64,000 nucleotides of DNA from Pseudomonadota bacterium (GTDB lineage Bacteria; Pseudomonadota; Alphaproteobacteria; Acetobacterales; Acetobacteraceae), in contig JAJZES010000045.1 of NCBI GenBank assembly GCA_021845985.1, forward strand, positions 1-64,000. Reading direction: 5' to 3'. Numbering within the stretch: position 1 is the first letter of the stretch; every line of letters begins with the position of its first letter. The position numbers and the translations under genes are program-made. Of the stretch, positions 11,294 through 19,833 are shown piece by piece. Below the pieces are notes generated by a model. That model saw nothing but the letters and a program-made list of their open reading frames with translations, searched no databases and was not told the DNA's origin.

Positions 11294-14200
11294 TCCGCCG
11301 GCACCGTCCCCTCCGCCGGGACGCGCGCCGGGGAACGCCGATGCGCCAGACTGAACACGGTGGGCACGAAGAAGAAAGTCGAGACGGTGGCGAACAGCAG
11401 CCCGCCGATGACCGCCCGGCCGAGCGGCGCGTTCTGCTCGGTGCTGATCGCCGTCGGTACCATGCCGATGACCATTGCCAGCGCCGTCATCATCACCGGG
11501 CGGAACCGGGTGAAGCCGGCCTCCAGCGCTGCCGACATGGCGTCATGGCCCTGCGCCAGCAATTCGCGGGCGAAGCTGACCACCAGGATCGAGTTGGCGG
11601 TGGCCACCCCCATGCACATGATCGCCCCGGTCAGCGCCGGCACCGACAGCGTGGTGCCGGTTACGAACAGCATCCAGACGATCCCGGCGAGCGCCGCCGG
11701 CAGCGCCGTGATGATGACGAACGGGTCGAGCCAGGACTGGAAGTTGACGACGATCAGCAGATAGATCAGCACCACCGCGAAGCCGAGGCCGAAGAATAGT
11801 TCGCCGAACGCGGTGGTCATCGTCGTCACCTGGCCGCCGAGCTGGACGCGGGTGCCGCGCGGCACGTTCTTCGCCGTATCGGCCATGGCCTGTCGGACAT
11901 CGGCGGCGACGGCGCCGAGGTCGCGGTCCTGCACTGAGGCATAGATGTCGATCACCGGCTGCACATTGTAGTGCGAGGACACCGCCGCCGTTGGCCCCGA
12001 ACTGACCGATGCCAGTGCCCCGAGCAACTGCGACTTGCCGCCAGTGCCGGTGATCGGCACGTTGTTGAGCTGGCCGACCGAGTTGATGTCGTATTGCTGG
12101 GTCTGCACGACGATCGGATAGGACACGCCATTGCGCGGGTTGAGCCAGAAGGTCGGCGCCGTCTGGATGCTGCCGGCCAGCACGTCCTGCAGGTCGTTGG
12201 TCACGTCCTTCTCGGTCAGCCCGACCTCGGAGGCGAGTGAGCGATCGACATCGACGAACAACGTCGGCTCGTCGAACGCCTGCTGAATGCGCGGATCGGC
12301 GATGCCGGGGATGCGCGAGACACGGGCCAGCAACTCGTTGGCATAGGTGCGGTTGCCCTGCAGGTTCTGCCCGATGATCTGCACATCGAGCGGCGCCGGC
12401 AGGCCGAAGTTGAGAATCTGGGTAGTGATGTCGGCCGGCAGGAAGGCGAACGTCGAGCCGGGGAATTGCCGCGGCAGCAATTCCCGCAGCCGCCGCACAT
12501 ACAGATCGGTCGGCCGGTGGTCGGCGGTCAGCGTCACCAGCACATCGGCATCCTCGACGCCGATGGTGCCGGAGTTGTTATAGGCCATGTTGATGCCGCT
12601 GACCGGCAGACCGATATTGTCCACCACGCTTTCCAGGTCGCCCGGCGGAATGACCTTGCGGATGGCGCGGTCCACCTCGTCGCACAGCCGCTCGGTTTCC
12701 TCGATGCGGGTGCCGATCTGGGCGCGCACATGAAGTTTGATCTGGCCGCCGTCGATGGCGGGGAAGAAGTTCTCGCCGAGGAACGGCGCCAGCCCGAGCG
12801 AGAGGACGACGAAGAACAGGAAGAAACCGGCGAAACGCCACGGCGACGCCAGCGCCATCGCCAGAAGCGACTGATAGCGGGCACGCAGCGCCTCGAAATA
12901 ATGCTCGAAACCGCGCTGGAAGCGCACCAGCGGGTTGCGCGACCGCGGCGCCGGTCCGTGAGTGGGTTCGTGGGCGACATGCTCCTTGAGCAGGAAGCGC
13001 GCCATCGTCAGCACCAGGGTCCGCGACAGCAGGAACGAGGCGACCATGGCGAACACCACCGCCAGCGCCAGCGGCACGAACAAATAATGCGCGACGCCGG
13101 TGAGCATGAACATCGGCACGAAGACGATGCAGATGGCGAGCAACGAGACGAAGGCCGGCACGACGATCTGCCGCGCCCCATCGACCACCGCACGCTCGAC
13201 ATCCTTGCCCTGTTCGAGGTGGTAGTTGATGTTTTCGATGGTCACGGTGGCCTCGTCCACCAGCATGCCGACGGCCAGCGCCAGTCCGCCCAGCGTCATC
13301 ACATTGATCGTCTCGCCGAGCGCCGCGAAGGTGGTGATGGAGGCGAGGATGCACAGCGGGATGGAGGTGCCGATGATCAGCGTCGAGCGCCAACTGCCGA
13401 GGAACAGCAGGATCATCAGCCCGGTCAGCACCGCGGCGATCACCGCCTCGCGCACCACGCCGGCCACCGCGTCCTTGACGAACACCGACTGGTCGCCGAT
13501 CGCCGCGACGTTGACGCCCGGCGGCACCGAGTCGCGGATGCGCGGCAGCAACGCCTTGACCCCGTTGATGATGTCGAGCGTCGAGGCGGCGCCGACCTTC
13601 TCGATGGTCATCAGCACGGCGTGCTTGCCATCGACGCGCACCGCGTTGGTCTGCGGCGGGTAGCCGTCATGCACCCAGGCGACATCGTGCAGATAGACGA
13701 CGGTGCCGTTGACCCGCTTGAGCGGCAGGTCGTTGAGGCCGGAGATGCGGGTCGGCGCGTCGTTCAGCTCGACGGTGTATTCGTATTTGCCGACCTTCTC
13801 GGTGCCGACCGGGGTGATCTGGTTCTGCGCCGCCAGCGCCCGCCCGACATCGTCGGCGGAGACGCCGAGCGCCTGCATCTTGTGCGGGTCGATGTCGATC
13901 TGCACCTGGCGCACCTGGCCGCCAAACGGCGACGGCACCGCCGCGCCGGGCACCGTGGCCAGCATCGGGCGGATGAAGTTTTGTGCCAGATCGAACAGCT
14001 TGACCTCCGGCACGCTGCGGCTGGACAGCGCCAGCTGCAGGATCGGCACCGAGGAGGCGTTGAACTCCAGCACATAGGGCGGGGTAATGCCGGCAGGCAG
14101 CAGCTTCAGCACCGTCTGCGACGCCGCCGTTACCTGCGCCAGGGCGGCGTTGACGTTGACGGTTTTCTGGAAAAAGATTTTGACGATGCCGTAATTGACC

Positions 14201-14460
14201 AGCGACTGCGATTCGATGCGCTGGATGTCGTTGACCTGGGTGGTCAGCGAGCGTTCGTAGAAATAGATCACCCGCCCGGACATGTCCTGCGGCGGCAGGC
14301 CGTTATAGGTCCACACCACGGCGACGACGGGGATGCCGATATCGGGGAACACGTCGGTCGGGGTGCGGAAGATGGACAGCACCCCGAACAGGAAAATCAG
14401 CAGCCCAAGCACAACGAAGGTGTATGGCCGCTTCAGCGCGACGATGACGAGGCCGACCAT
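11290..14460 (-). CDS. RND-family efflux transporter permease (AcrB/CzcA-like)
   Basis: 1056 residues, a complete RND inner-membrane pump. It has a first membrane helix after the start (RPYTFVVLGLLIFLFGV), two large periplasmic loops, and helix-4 residues GMLVDEATVTIENI, where the acidic pair forms the proton relay (D-E here). The family drives proton-coupled export of drugs, metals or hydrophobic compounds as part of a tripartite complex. No membrane-fusion or outer-membrane channel gene is adjacent: upstream is ftsB, downstream the epimerase. The substrate cannot be predicted; the sequence looks more like the hydrophobe/HAE type than a metal pump. Confidence 0.9.
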   Translation of the reverse strand: MVGLVIVALKRPYTFVVLGLLIFLFGVLSIFRTPTDVFPDIGIPVVAVVWTYNGLPPQDMSGRVIYFYERSLTTQVNDIQRIESQSLVNYGIVKIFFQKTVNVNAALAQVTAASQTVLKLLPAGITPPYVLEFNASSVPILQLALSSRSVPEVKLFDLAQNFIRPMLATVPGAAVPSPFGGQVRQVQIDIDPHKMQALGVSADDVGRALAAQNQITPVGTEKVGKYEYTVELNDAPTRISGLNDLPLKRVNGTVVYLHDVAWVHDGYPPQTNAVRVDGKHAVLMTIEKVGAASTLDIINGVKALLPRIRDSVPPGVNVAAIGDQSVFVKDAVAGVVREAVIAAVLTGLMILLFLGSWRSTLIIGTSIPLCILASITTFAALGETINVMTLGGLALAVGMLVDEATVTIENINYHLEQGKDVERAVVDGARQIVVPAFVSLLAICIVFVPMFMLTGVAHYLFVPLALAVVFAMVASFLLSRTLVLTMARFLLKEHVAHEPTHGPAPRSRNPLVRFQRGFEHYFEALRARYQSLLAMALASPWRFAGFFLFFVVLSLGLAPFLGENFFPAIDGGQIKLHVRAQIGTRIEETERLCDEVDRAIRKVIPPGDLESVVDNIGLPVSGINMAYNNSGTIGVEDADVLVTLTADHRPTDLYVRRLRELLPRQFPGSTFAFLPADITTQILNFGLPAPLDVQIIGQNLQGNRTYANELLARVSRIPGIADPRIQQAFDEPTLFVDVDRSLASEVGLTEKDVTNDLQDVLAGSIQTAPTFWLNPRNGVSYPIVVQTQQYDINSVGQLNNVPITGTGGKSQLLGALASVSSGPTAAVSSHYNVQPVIDIYASVQDRDLGAVAADVRQAMADTAKNVPRGTRVQLGGQVTTMTTAFGELFFGLGFAVVLIYLLIVVNFQSWLDPFVIITALPAALAGIVWMLFVTGTTLSVPALTGAIMCMGVATANSILVVSFARELLAQGHDAMSAALEAGFTRFRPVMMTALAMVIGMVPTAISTEQNAPLGRAVIGGLLFATVSTFFFVPTVFSLAHRRSPARVPAEGTVPAE

Positions 14461-14563
14461 GCAGGGGTCCCTGTGACTGCGGCGAGGTGGAAGTGTGCCG
14501 GTTATCCAGTGTCGGCGACGGCGCGCAATTATAAAGCAGTTTAGCAGCCGGGCGGCAAAGCTG

Positions 14564-14902
14564 TCAGAACAACCGCTGGCCCTTGCCGTATGGGACGATC
14601 ACGTCCTGCGGGTCGGACAGGTTGAGCATCGCCCGCGCCCGCTCATCGAGCGCGTCGGCGTCGATGCGGCTGCGCAGCGCGTTGACCCGCAGCTCCCACA
14701 TATGCACGTCCTGCTCGGCGCGGGTCTGCTCGTCCTTCGCCGCCGCCAGTTCCTGTGACTGGCCGACCGCGGCGTTCAGCCCGTGCGCGCCCTGCCGCGC
14801 GTTCCACACGAAATACGCCACCAGCGCCAGGAACACCGCCGGCGCCGCCGCCGCCCGCGCCTGCCGCCGCATCATCCGTCCCACCTGCATCTGCCCCACC
14901 AT
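14564..14902 (-). CDS. ftsB: Septum formation initiator FtsB/DivIC family protein
   Basis: A 112-residue (or about 103 from ATG 14875) bitopic membrane protein. It has a short cytoplasmic tail rich in Arg, one membrane helix (APAVFLALVAYFVWNA), then a periplasmic coiled coil with heptad Leu/Ala, and the end ARAMLNLSDPQDVIVPYG. That closing block is characteristic of FtsB in alphaproteobacteria, which forms FtsQLB at the divisome. The usual neighbours eno and pdhA are absent. The RND gene starts 103 bases downstream on the same strand. Confidence 0.85.
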   Translation of the reverse strand: MVGQMQVGRMMRRQARAAAAPAVFLALVAYFVWNARQGAHGLNAAVGQSQELAAAKDEQTRAEQDVHMWELRVNALRSRIDADALDERARAMLNLSDPQDVIVPYGKGQRLF

Positions 14903-15028
14903 TGGCCAGTGGCCAGCCCGCCGTTGCCCAGCGTAACATGGCCGGGCGGCCGCTGCCGAGGTTTCGCCGCAATTTTCTGCTTACTATACAGGTCGGCCCC
15001 AATCGGGCCGGGATATAAGGAGGCTCTG

Positions 15029-15349
15029 ATGTCGATCCGCATGATTGCCCTGGCGGGTGCCGCCGCGACGGTGCTCGCCAGCAGCGCCGCGCCGGCGCAT
15101 GCCGACTGGGACCACCACGGCGGCGGCAACTGGGGGGACCATGGCGGCTGGGGCGGCGGTCGCGACTGGCATGGCGGCGGCGATTGGCACGGCGGCGGCG
15201 ACTGGCACGGCGGCGGCGACTGGCATGGCGGACCGGGCGGCTACCAGCCCTGGGCCTACGCCCCGCCGCCGGCGGTCTATTATGCTCCGCCGACCTATTA
15301 CACCCCGCCGCCGCCGCCGGGCGTGTTTTTCAATTTCGGCATGCCCTGA
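15029..15349 (+). CDS. Secreted Trp/His/Gly-repeat protein of unknown function
   Basis: 106 residues from ATG 15029, preceded by a textbook ribosome site (AAGGAGG at 15017-15023). A signal peptide ends at APAHA near residue 25. The mature protein opens with His/Trp/Gly repeats, including four tandem copies of DWHGGG at residues 46-69. It ends in a Pro/Tyr-rich segment (YYAPPTYYTPPPPP) and FFNFGMP. Such proteins are common in proteobacterial envelopes. Histidine spacing allows metal binding, but that is speculation. The last 52 bases overlap the convergent glycosyltransferase. Confidence 0.75.
   Translation: MSIRMIALAGAAATVLASSAAPAHADWDHHGGGNWGDHGGWGGGRDWHGGGDWHGGGDWHGGGDWHGGPGGYQPWAYAPPPAVYYAPPTYYTPPPPPGVFFNFGMP
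15164..15235 (+). repeat. 18-bp tandem repeat, four copies, in coding sequence
   Basis: Four consecutive 18-base units of the form GACTGGCAYGGCGGCGGC encode DWHGGG four times, the last ending DWHGGP. The copies differ only at third codon positions (GAC/GAT, CAT/CAC), so this is a recent or gene-converted expansion that could vary in number between strains. Confidence 0.85.
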
Positions 15350-16380
15350 TCGGGCGGCGGCGCCAGCGTCTCCGGCGCGTACGCCGCCAGCCAGTCGCGC
15401 AGGCCGCCGCGTGCGGCGTCGAACGGATCATCGAAGGCGTCCAGCAGGTCGGGGCGGGCGCGGTGCAGCAGCCGCGCCGCCCGTGGCACCGCTGCGCCAT
15501 CGCTGAACCGGGCATAATGCCACCCTGGCTGTTCCGCCGGCGGCCCGGTCAGCGCCGCCAGCCGCCGCCCGTACCAGCGCCACAGTTCATGGGCGAGCGG
15601 CAGGTCGCCGGCATAGCGATCGGTCATCGCGTCGCCGGCGCCGCCGTGCTTGGAGAAATGATAGAACGCCAGCGGCGCGCCGTCGGCGGTGATGCCGCCC
15701 GCCGGGGTCACCGCCAGCCGCCGCCGGCTGAGATTCCAGCTCGCCACATTCCACCCCGGATCGCGCACGATGCCGACCCGCTCAAACAGCGCCGGCACCA
15801 GATCACAGACCCGCTGATCGGCGAACATGCCCTGCTCCGGGGCGTCGTAGCAGGACTCCAGCAGCCGCGCTGCCCACCACGCGGCGAAGCGCCGTCCGGT
15901 GGCATCGTTTGCGACGGCGAGGAAGCCGAGATTGAACACGCCGTAGCGCAACGCCGCCGCCTCGTTGTCGGCGATGGCGGCCGAGCTGTCGTTGGGCGTC
16001 AGTTGATGCGGCGTCAGCAGCACCGAGGCATGCGCCAGCCGCGCCGCCAGCGACGCGAGCGGATGGAACAGGGCAATGTCGGGGTCGAGATAGACCACCG
16101 CCTCGGCCCCGGCGTCGAGCAGCCGGCACAGCATGGTCCCCTTCACCGCGCAGCACGCCTCGACCAGATCGTGACGGAACAGCCAGGCGCGGAAGCGCGG
16201 GATGGCGAGCGACTCGGCGGCGACCACCGCGTCGAAGGCCGACAGATCGGCGCCGGGCGGCAGCCGATCGACCAGCAGCGCCGTCAGATGCCAGTCGGGA
16301 TGCACGGCGCGCAGCGTCTCGGCCAGGATGCGCGCGCGCGGCAGGTAGCCGAGGGTAAAGCTGGTGAAGCAGCGGATCAT
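15298..16380 (-). CDS. Putative glycosyltransferase (nucleotide-diphospho-sugar type)
   Basis: 360 residues from ATG 16380, whose ATGA overlaps the stop of the preceding gene. It starts CFTSFTLGYLPRARILAETL, a typical first beta-alpha unit of a GT-A fold. A DxD-type metal site YLDPDIALFHP lies near residue 96. The motifs NLGFLAV, ADQRVCDLVPALF and VASWNLS match proteins annotated as glycosyltransferases whose donor is unknown. It forms an operon with the larger glycosyltransferase upstream. The 3' end runs 52 bases into the convergent repeat-protein gene. Confidence 0.75.
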   Translation of the reverse strand: MIRCFTSFTLGYLPRARILAETLRAVHPDWHLTALLVDRLPPGADLSAFDAVVAAESLAIPRFRAWLFRHDLVEACCAVKGTMLCRLLDAGAEAVVYLDPDIALFHPLASLAARLAHASVLLTPHQLTPNDSSAAIADNEAAALRYGVFNLGFLAVANDATGRRFAAWWAARLLESCYDAPEQGMFADQRVCDLVPALFERVGIVRDPGWNVASWNLSRRRLAVTPAGGITADGAPLAFYHFSKHGGAGDAMTDRYAGDLPLAHELWRWYGRRLAALTGPPAEQPGWHYARFSDGAAVPRAARLLHRARPDLLDAFDDPFDAARGGLRDWLAAYAPETLAPPPDQGMPKLKNTPGGGGGV

Positions 16381-18287
16381 GCCAGCAGCGGGGCGCACCA
16401 ATAGCGCAGCCGGGCCGCCAGCCGCACCTCCAGCCGGGCGGCTCCGCGCGTCGCCAGCGGCGTATCGCCGTCGGTGCAGCGCCACCGCGGCGCCAGCAGC
16501 CGCCCGTCGAGTCGCAGCTCCGCCACCGCGACGCCGATCCGCGCCGCACCGGACGGCCCATCTGGCCATGCCAAATCCTGCCCCGCCAAATCCTGCCCCG
16601 CCAAATCCTGCCATGCCGGATGCAGCACGCGCGAGCGCAGCCGCAGCCGCGCGACCGGCGGCAGAGCGAAGCGCCAGGTCCACCCGTCGGTGGCGCCGTC
16701 GATGCGGCCCCCGGCGGACCACAGATGCAGGTCGGGGTCGTCGGTGGTAACGGCGCCACCGGAGAGCGCCAGCGTCGCCGTCGCGCCGTCATGCAGCAGC
16801 CGCAGCACCGGGCGCCCGGTGCTGCGGCGCCGCCGCACCAGCGCCGCCGCCGCCGGCCCGTCGAAGAACGCCGCCAGCGCCGCCGCGTCGGCCAGCACCG
16901 CGCCGCGGCCGAACCGCGTCACCAGATCGGCGACGGCGCCGCTGCCGGCCAGGGTGACGATGTCGGCGCCGGCGGCAAGCGCCTCATGCGCGACGTAGCC
17001 GAACGTCTCCGGCCAGGGCGAGGGCGCCAGCACGAGGTCGATGCGCGCCGCTTCGAGGGCGCGGCGCATGCCGTGCGGATCGGCCGGCGTGCTGGCGGCG
17101 GCGATCGGCGTCAACCCGTCCATCGCCTGCAGCGCGTCGCGGCTGGCGAGATGGAAAAACGCATAGTCCGGCCGCCCGCGCAGGCGGCCGAGCAGGTCGC
17201 GGAAGGCCGGCCAACCCTTGTGGAAGGCGGCATGGCCGACGAAGCCGATGCGGATTGGCGCCGCCGCCTCGGCCGGCGCGGCCGGCAGAGGATGCAGCGA
17301 GGCATGCGGATGCACCTGCACGCTCTGCACCGGCAGCGCCACGGCGCGCCGCCAGGTCTCGGCGGCACGGCGGGAGGGGGCGGCGAGGTGGAACGGCACG
17401 GCGCGGAACAGCGCGGTGAGGCGCGCCACATGCGCCGGCCGCGCCGCCCCCGGCGCGCAGATGCGGCAGCCGGGGCTGTCGGCCGGCGGCGCGGCGCAGA
17501 AGGCGATGTCGTTGCGCAGCAATCGCGGGCTGGGGCAGGCGGCTCCGTAGTCATGTGCCCAGAACACCGCATGCGCCGGCCGCAGCGCCGCCGCCAGCGC
17601 CGCCACATCCTCCGGCCGCCAGCCATGCAGCGCATGCACGACCAGCAGCCGCCGCAGCCGCTCCGGCACCGCCGCCAGCGCCGCGCCGAGATCGGCCAGC
17701 CGCGCTGCGCCGCGCCAGACGCCATCGAGCACGACGCCACAGCGCGCCGGCGCGGCATCGGCAAGCCCGAGGCGCGGCGTCAGCGGCGACAGATGCAGAT
17801 AGGCGGCGCGGTCGCCGTTGAACTTGCGCTGCTCGTCGGCGATCAGCAGTTGCGTGCCGCCCCGATGCTCGGTGTAGCGGTCATGGCTGATCGACAGCAC
17901 GAGGCCGCGGGCATCCTCGCAGGCGCGCCGCAGCAGGCGGTGCAGCCGCTGGCGCGGCAGCGTCGCGGCGGGGATCGGCGCGGCGATGGCCGGCGGACGG
18001 TCCAGTTCCTCGCGCCAGGCGCCGCCCGGCGGGCGCGGCGGGCGGCCCTCGGCGCGCCCGCGCACGGCGTAATGCCACAGCGGATTGATACCGGCGACGC
18101 GCACGTCGGGGTTGGCGCGCACATAATAATCTGTGGCGAACCACGGCGACGGGTCGCGCCCCTCGCGCCAGCCCATGCGCCAGTAATGCTCGGCCGGCGC
18201 CATGCCGGCGGCGCGCACGTCCGGGTTGCCGGCAAGGTAGTACGCCGCATCGACAAGCGGGGCGAGGGTGCGCAGCGCCGGGTCCAT
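16377..18287 (-). CDS. Glycosyltransferase with N-terminal NPDV repeats and a C-terminal Hint-protein-like module
   Basis: 636 residues from ATG 18287 (GTG 18311 is possible). Residues about 13-82 hold two copies of a YY-x5-NPDVR-x-AG-x-x-P-x-x-HY-x3-G-x-x-EGR repeat. The middle is a GT-B transferase: IGFVGHAAFHKGWPAF opens the donor half and SPWPETFGYVAHEALAAGA is the usual donor-site block. The last ~120 residues (LRLRSRVLHPAW, then RIGVAVAELRLDG and RWRCTDGD) align by eye with the C-terminus of the Hint protein at 29352-30644. An internal QDLAG triplication is encoded by a tandem DNA repeat. The acceptor sugar is unknown. Confidence 0.78.
   Translation of the reverse strand: MDPALRTLAPLVDAAYYLAGNPDVRAAGMAPAEHYWRMGWREGRDPSPWFATDYYVRANPDVRVAGINPLWHYAVRGRAEGRPPRPPGGAWREELDRPPAIAAPIPAATLPRQRLHRLLRRACEDARGLVLSISHDRYTEHRGGTQLLIADEQRKFNGDRAAYLHLSPLTPRLGLADAAPARCGVVLDGVWRGAARLADLGAALAAVPERLRRLLVVHALHGWRPEDVAALAAALRPAHAVFWAHDYGAACPSPRLLRNDIAFCAAPPADSPGCRICAPGAARPAHVARLTALFRAVPFHLAAPSRRAAETWRRAVALPVQSVQVHPHASLHPLPAAPAEAAAPIRIGFVGHAAFHKGWPAFRDLLGRLRGRPDYAFFHLASRDALQAMDGLTPIAAASTPADPHGMRRALEAARIDLVLAPSPWPETFGYVAHEALAAGADIVTLAGSGAVADLVTRFGRGAVLADAAALAAFFDGPAAAALVRRRRSTGRPVLRLLHDGATATLALSGGAVTTDDPDLHLWSAGGRIDGATDGWTWRFALPPVARLRLRSRVLHPAWQDLAGQDLAGQDLAWPDGPSGAARIGVAVAELRLDGRLLAPRWRCTDGDTPLATRGAARLEVRLAARLRYWCAPLLA
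16571..16615 (-). repeat. 15-bp tandem repeat, three copies, in glycosyltransferase gene
   Basis: Three consecutive copies of CCAAATCCTGCCCCG (the third ending CATG) lie in the C-terminal module and encode tandem QDLAG units. Being in frame, copy-number change would lengthen or shorten a loop without a frameshift. Confidence 0.85.
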
Positions 18288-18321
18288 GCCGGTATGCTGC
18301 GCCGGCCGCACTGATGGGCGG

Positions 18322-19833
18322 TTAACGCCCGGCGGCGAAGGTCACCGCTTCCTCGGCGGCGCGAAACAGCGCGCGCGCCTTCTGCCGCGTCTCCTCCCAT
18401 TCGGCCACCGGATCGGAGTCGGCGACCACGCCGCAGCCGGCCTGGACGTACATGGTGCCGTCCTTGACCACCGCGGTACGCAGCCCGATGCAGGTATCCA
18501 TCGTGCCGTCGGGGGCGAAATAGCCGATGCAGCCGGCATAGATGCCGCGCCGCGTCGGCTCCAGCTCCTCGATGATCTCCATCGCCCGCACCTTCGGCGC
18601 GCCGGTCAGCGTGCCGGCGGGGAAGCCGGCGGCCAGCACGTCGATGGCGTCCAGACCGGCGCGTTTGCGGCCCTGCACGTCGGAGGCCATGTGCATGACA
18701 TGGCTGAACCGCTCGATGGCGAAGCTCTCGGTTACCCGCACGCTGCCGATCTCGGCGACGCGCCCGACATCGTTGCGGCCGAGGTCGAGCAGCATCAGAT
18801 GCTCGGCCCGTTCCTTCGGGTCGGCCAACAGCTCGGCCTCCAGCGCCTGATCTTCCTCATGCGTGGCGCCGCGGCGGCGGGTGCCGGCGAGCGGGCGGAT
18901 GGTCACGGTGTCGTCGCGCAGGCGAACCAGAATCTCCGGGCTGCTGCCGACCACCGCGAAGCCGCCGAAATCGAGATGGAACAGAAACGGCGCCGGATTG
19001 ATCCGCCGCAGCGCGCGGTAGAGGGCGAACGGCGGCAGGGCGAACGGCACCGAGAAGCGCTGGCTGGGCACCACCTGGAACACGTCGCCGGCCCTGATGT
19101 AGTCCTTCGCCCGCTCGACGGCGGCGATGAAGGTGGCGCGGGTGAAGTTGGAGGCGGGTTCGGGCAGCGGCGGCAGCGCCACCGGCGGGGCGGCCAGCGG
19201 CAGCGGCCGGGCGAGCGCCGCCTCCGCCTCGGCCAGCGCCGCCTGCGCTGCCTCCCAGGCCTGCGCCGCGCTGGTGTCGGGGTGCGGGCGCACCGGCACC
19301 GCCAGGGTCAGCAGGTCGTTGACGTTGTCGAAGATGGCAAACAGCGTCGGGCGCAGCAGCAGGGCTTCGGGCACGTCGATGCTGGCCTGGTTCTTCTCCG
19401 GCAGCCGCTCCATCTGCCGCACCATGTCATAGCCGATATAGCCGACCAGCCCGCCGGCCATCGGCGGCAGGCCGGGCGGCACGTCGAGCCGCGTCTCGGC
19501 CAGCAGCGCGCGCAGGCTGTCGAGCGGGGCGCGGTCGTCGGCGACGAAGGCGTAGGGGGCGGAGCGGACATGCCGGTTGATCTCCGGTCGGCCGCCGCGG
19601 CAGCGCCAGATCAGGTCCGGCGCGTAGCCGATGATGGAATAGCGCCCGCGTGAGGCGCCACCCTCGACGCTCTCCAGCAGAAAGGCGTTGGGCCGGCCCT
19701 CGGCGAGCTTGAGATAGGCGGCGACCGGGGTTTCCAGATCGGCGACGCTGCGGCGGAAGACGAGGCGGCCGTGACCGGATTCGTACTGGGCGCGGAAGGC
19801 GGCGAAGGTGTCGCCGGTCGCCGGGCTGTTCAC
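18322..19833 (-). CDS. trpE: Anthranilate synthase component I
   Basis: 503 residues from a GTG start at 19833 that overlaps the stop of the upstream gene as GTGA. The N-terminal half contains the tryptophan-feedback region (LLESVEGG). The chorismate-binding half contains the blocks IRPLAGTRRRG, LLDLGRNDVGRV, and PAGTLTGAPKVRAMEIIEELE near the C-terminus. It converts chorismate plus ammonia to anthranilate. No trpG or trpDC follows within the window; the next genes are glycosyltransferases on the same strand. Confidence 0.96.
   Translation of the reverse strand: MNSPATGDTFAAFRAQYESGHGRLVFRRSVADLETPVAAYLKLAEGRPNAFLLESVEGGASRGRYSIIGYAPDLIWRCRGGRPEINRHVRSAPYAFVADDRAPLDSLRALLAETRLDVPPGLPPMAGGLVGYIGYDMVRQMERLPEKNQASIDVPEALLLRPTLFAIFDNVNDLLTLAVPVRPHPDTSAAQAWEAAQAALAEAEAALARPLPLAAPPVALPPLPEPASNFTRATFIAAVERAKDYIRAGDVFQVVPSQRFSVPFALPPFALYRALRRINPAPFLFHLDFGGFAVVGSSPEILVRLRDDTVTIRPLAGTRRRGATHEEDQALEAELLADPKERAEHLMLLDLGRNDVGRVAEIGSVRVTESFAIERFSHVMHMASDVQGRKRAGLDAIDVLAAGFPAGTLTGAPKVRAMEIIEELEPTRRGIYAGCIGYFAPDGTMDTCIGLRTAVVKDGTMYVQAGCGVVADSDPVAEWEETRQKARALFRAAEEAVTFAAGR

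Noticed and set aside
12466-14544. A 692-codon open frame on the plus strand
   Set aside because: It mirrors the RND gene, whose membrane helices and proton-relay motif are plain. The antisense product has no fold-like pattern.
16559-16618. Short direct repeats considered as a CRISPR or integration remnant
   Set aside because: Units are contiguous 15-mers without spacers, in frame inside a conserved gene.
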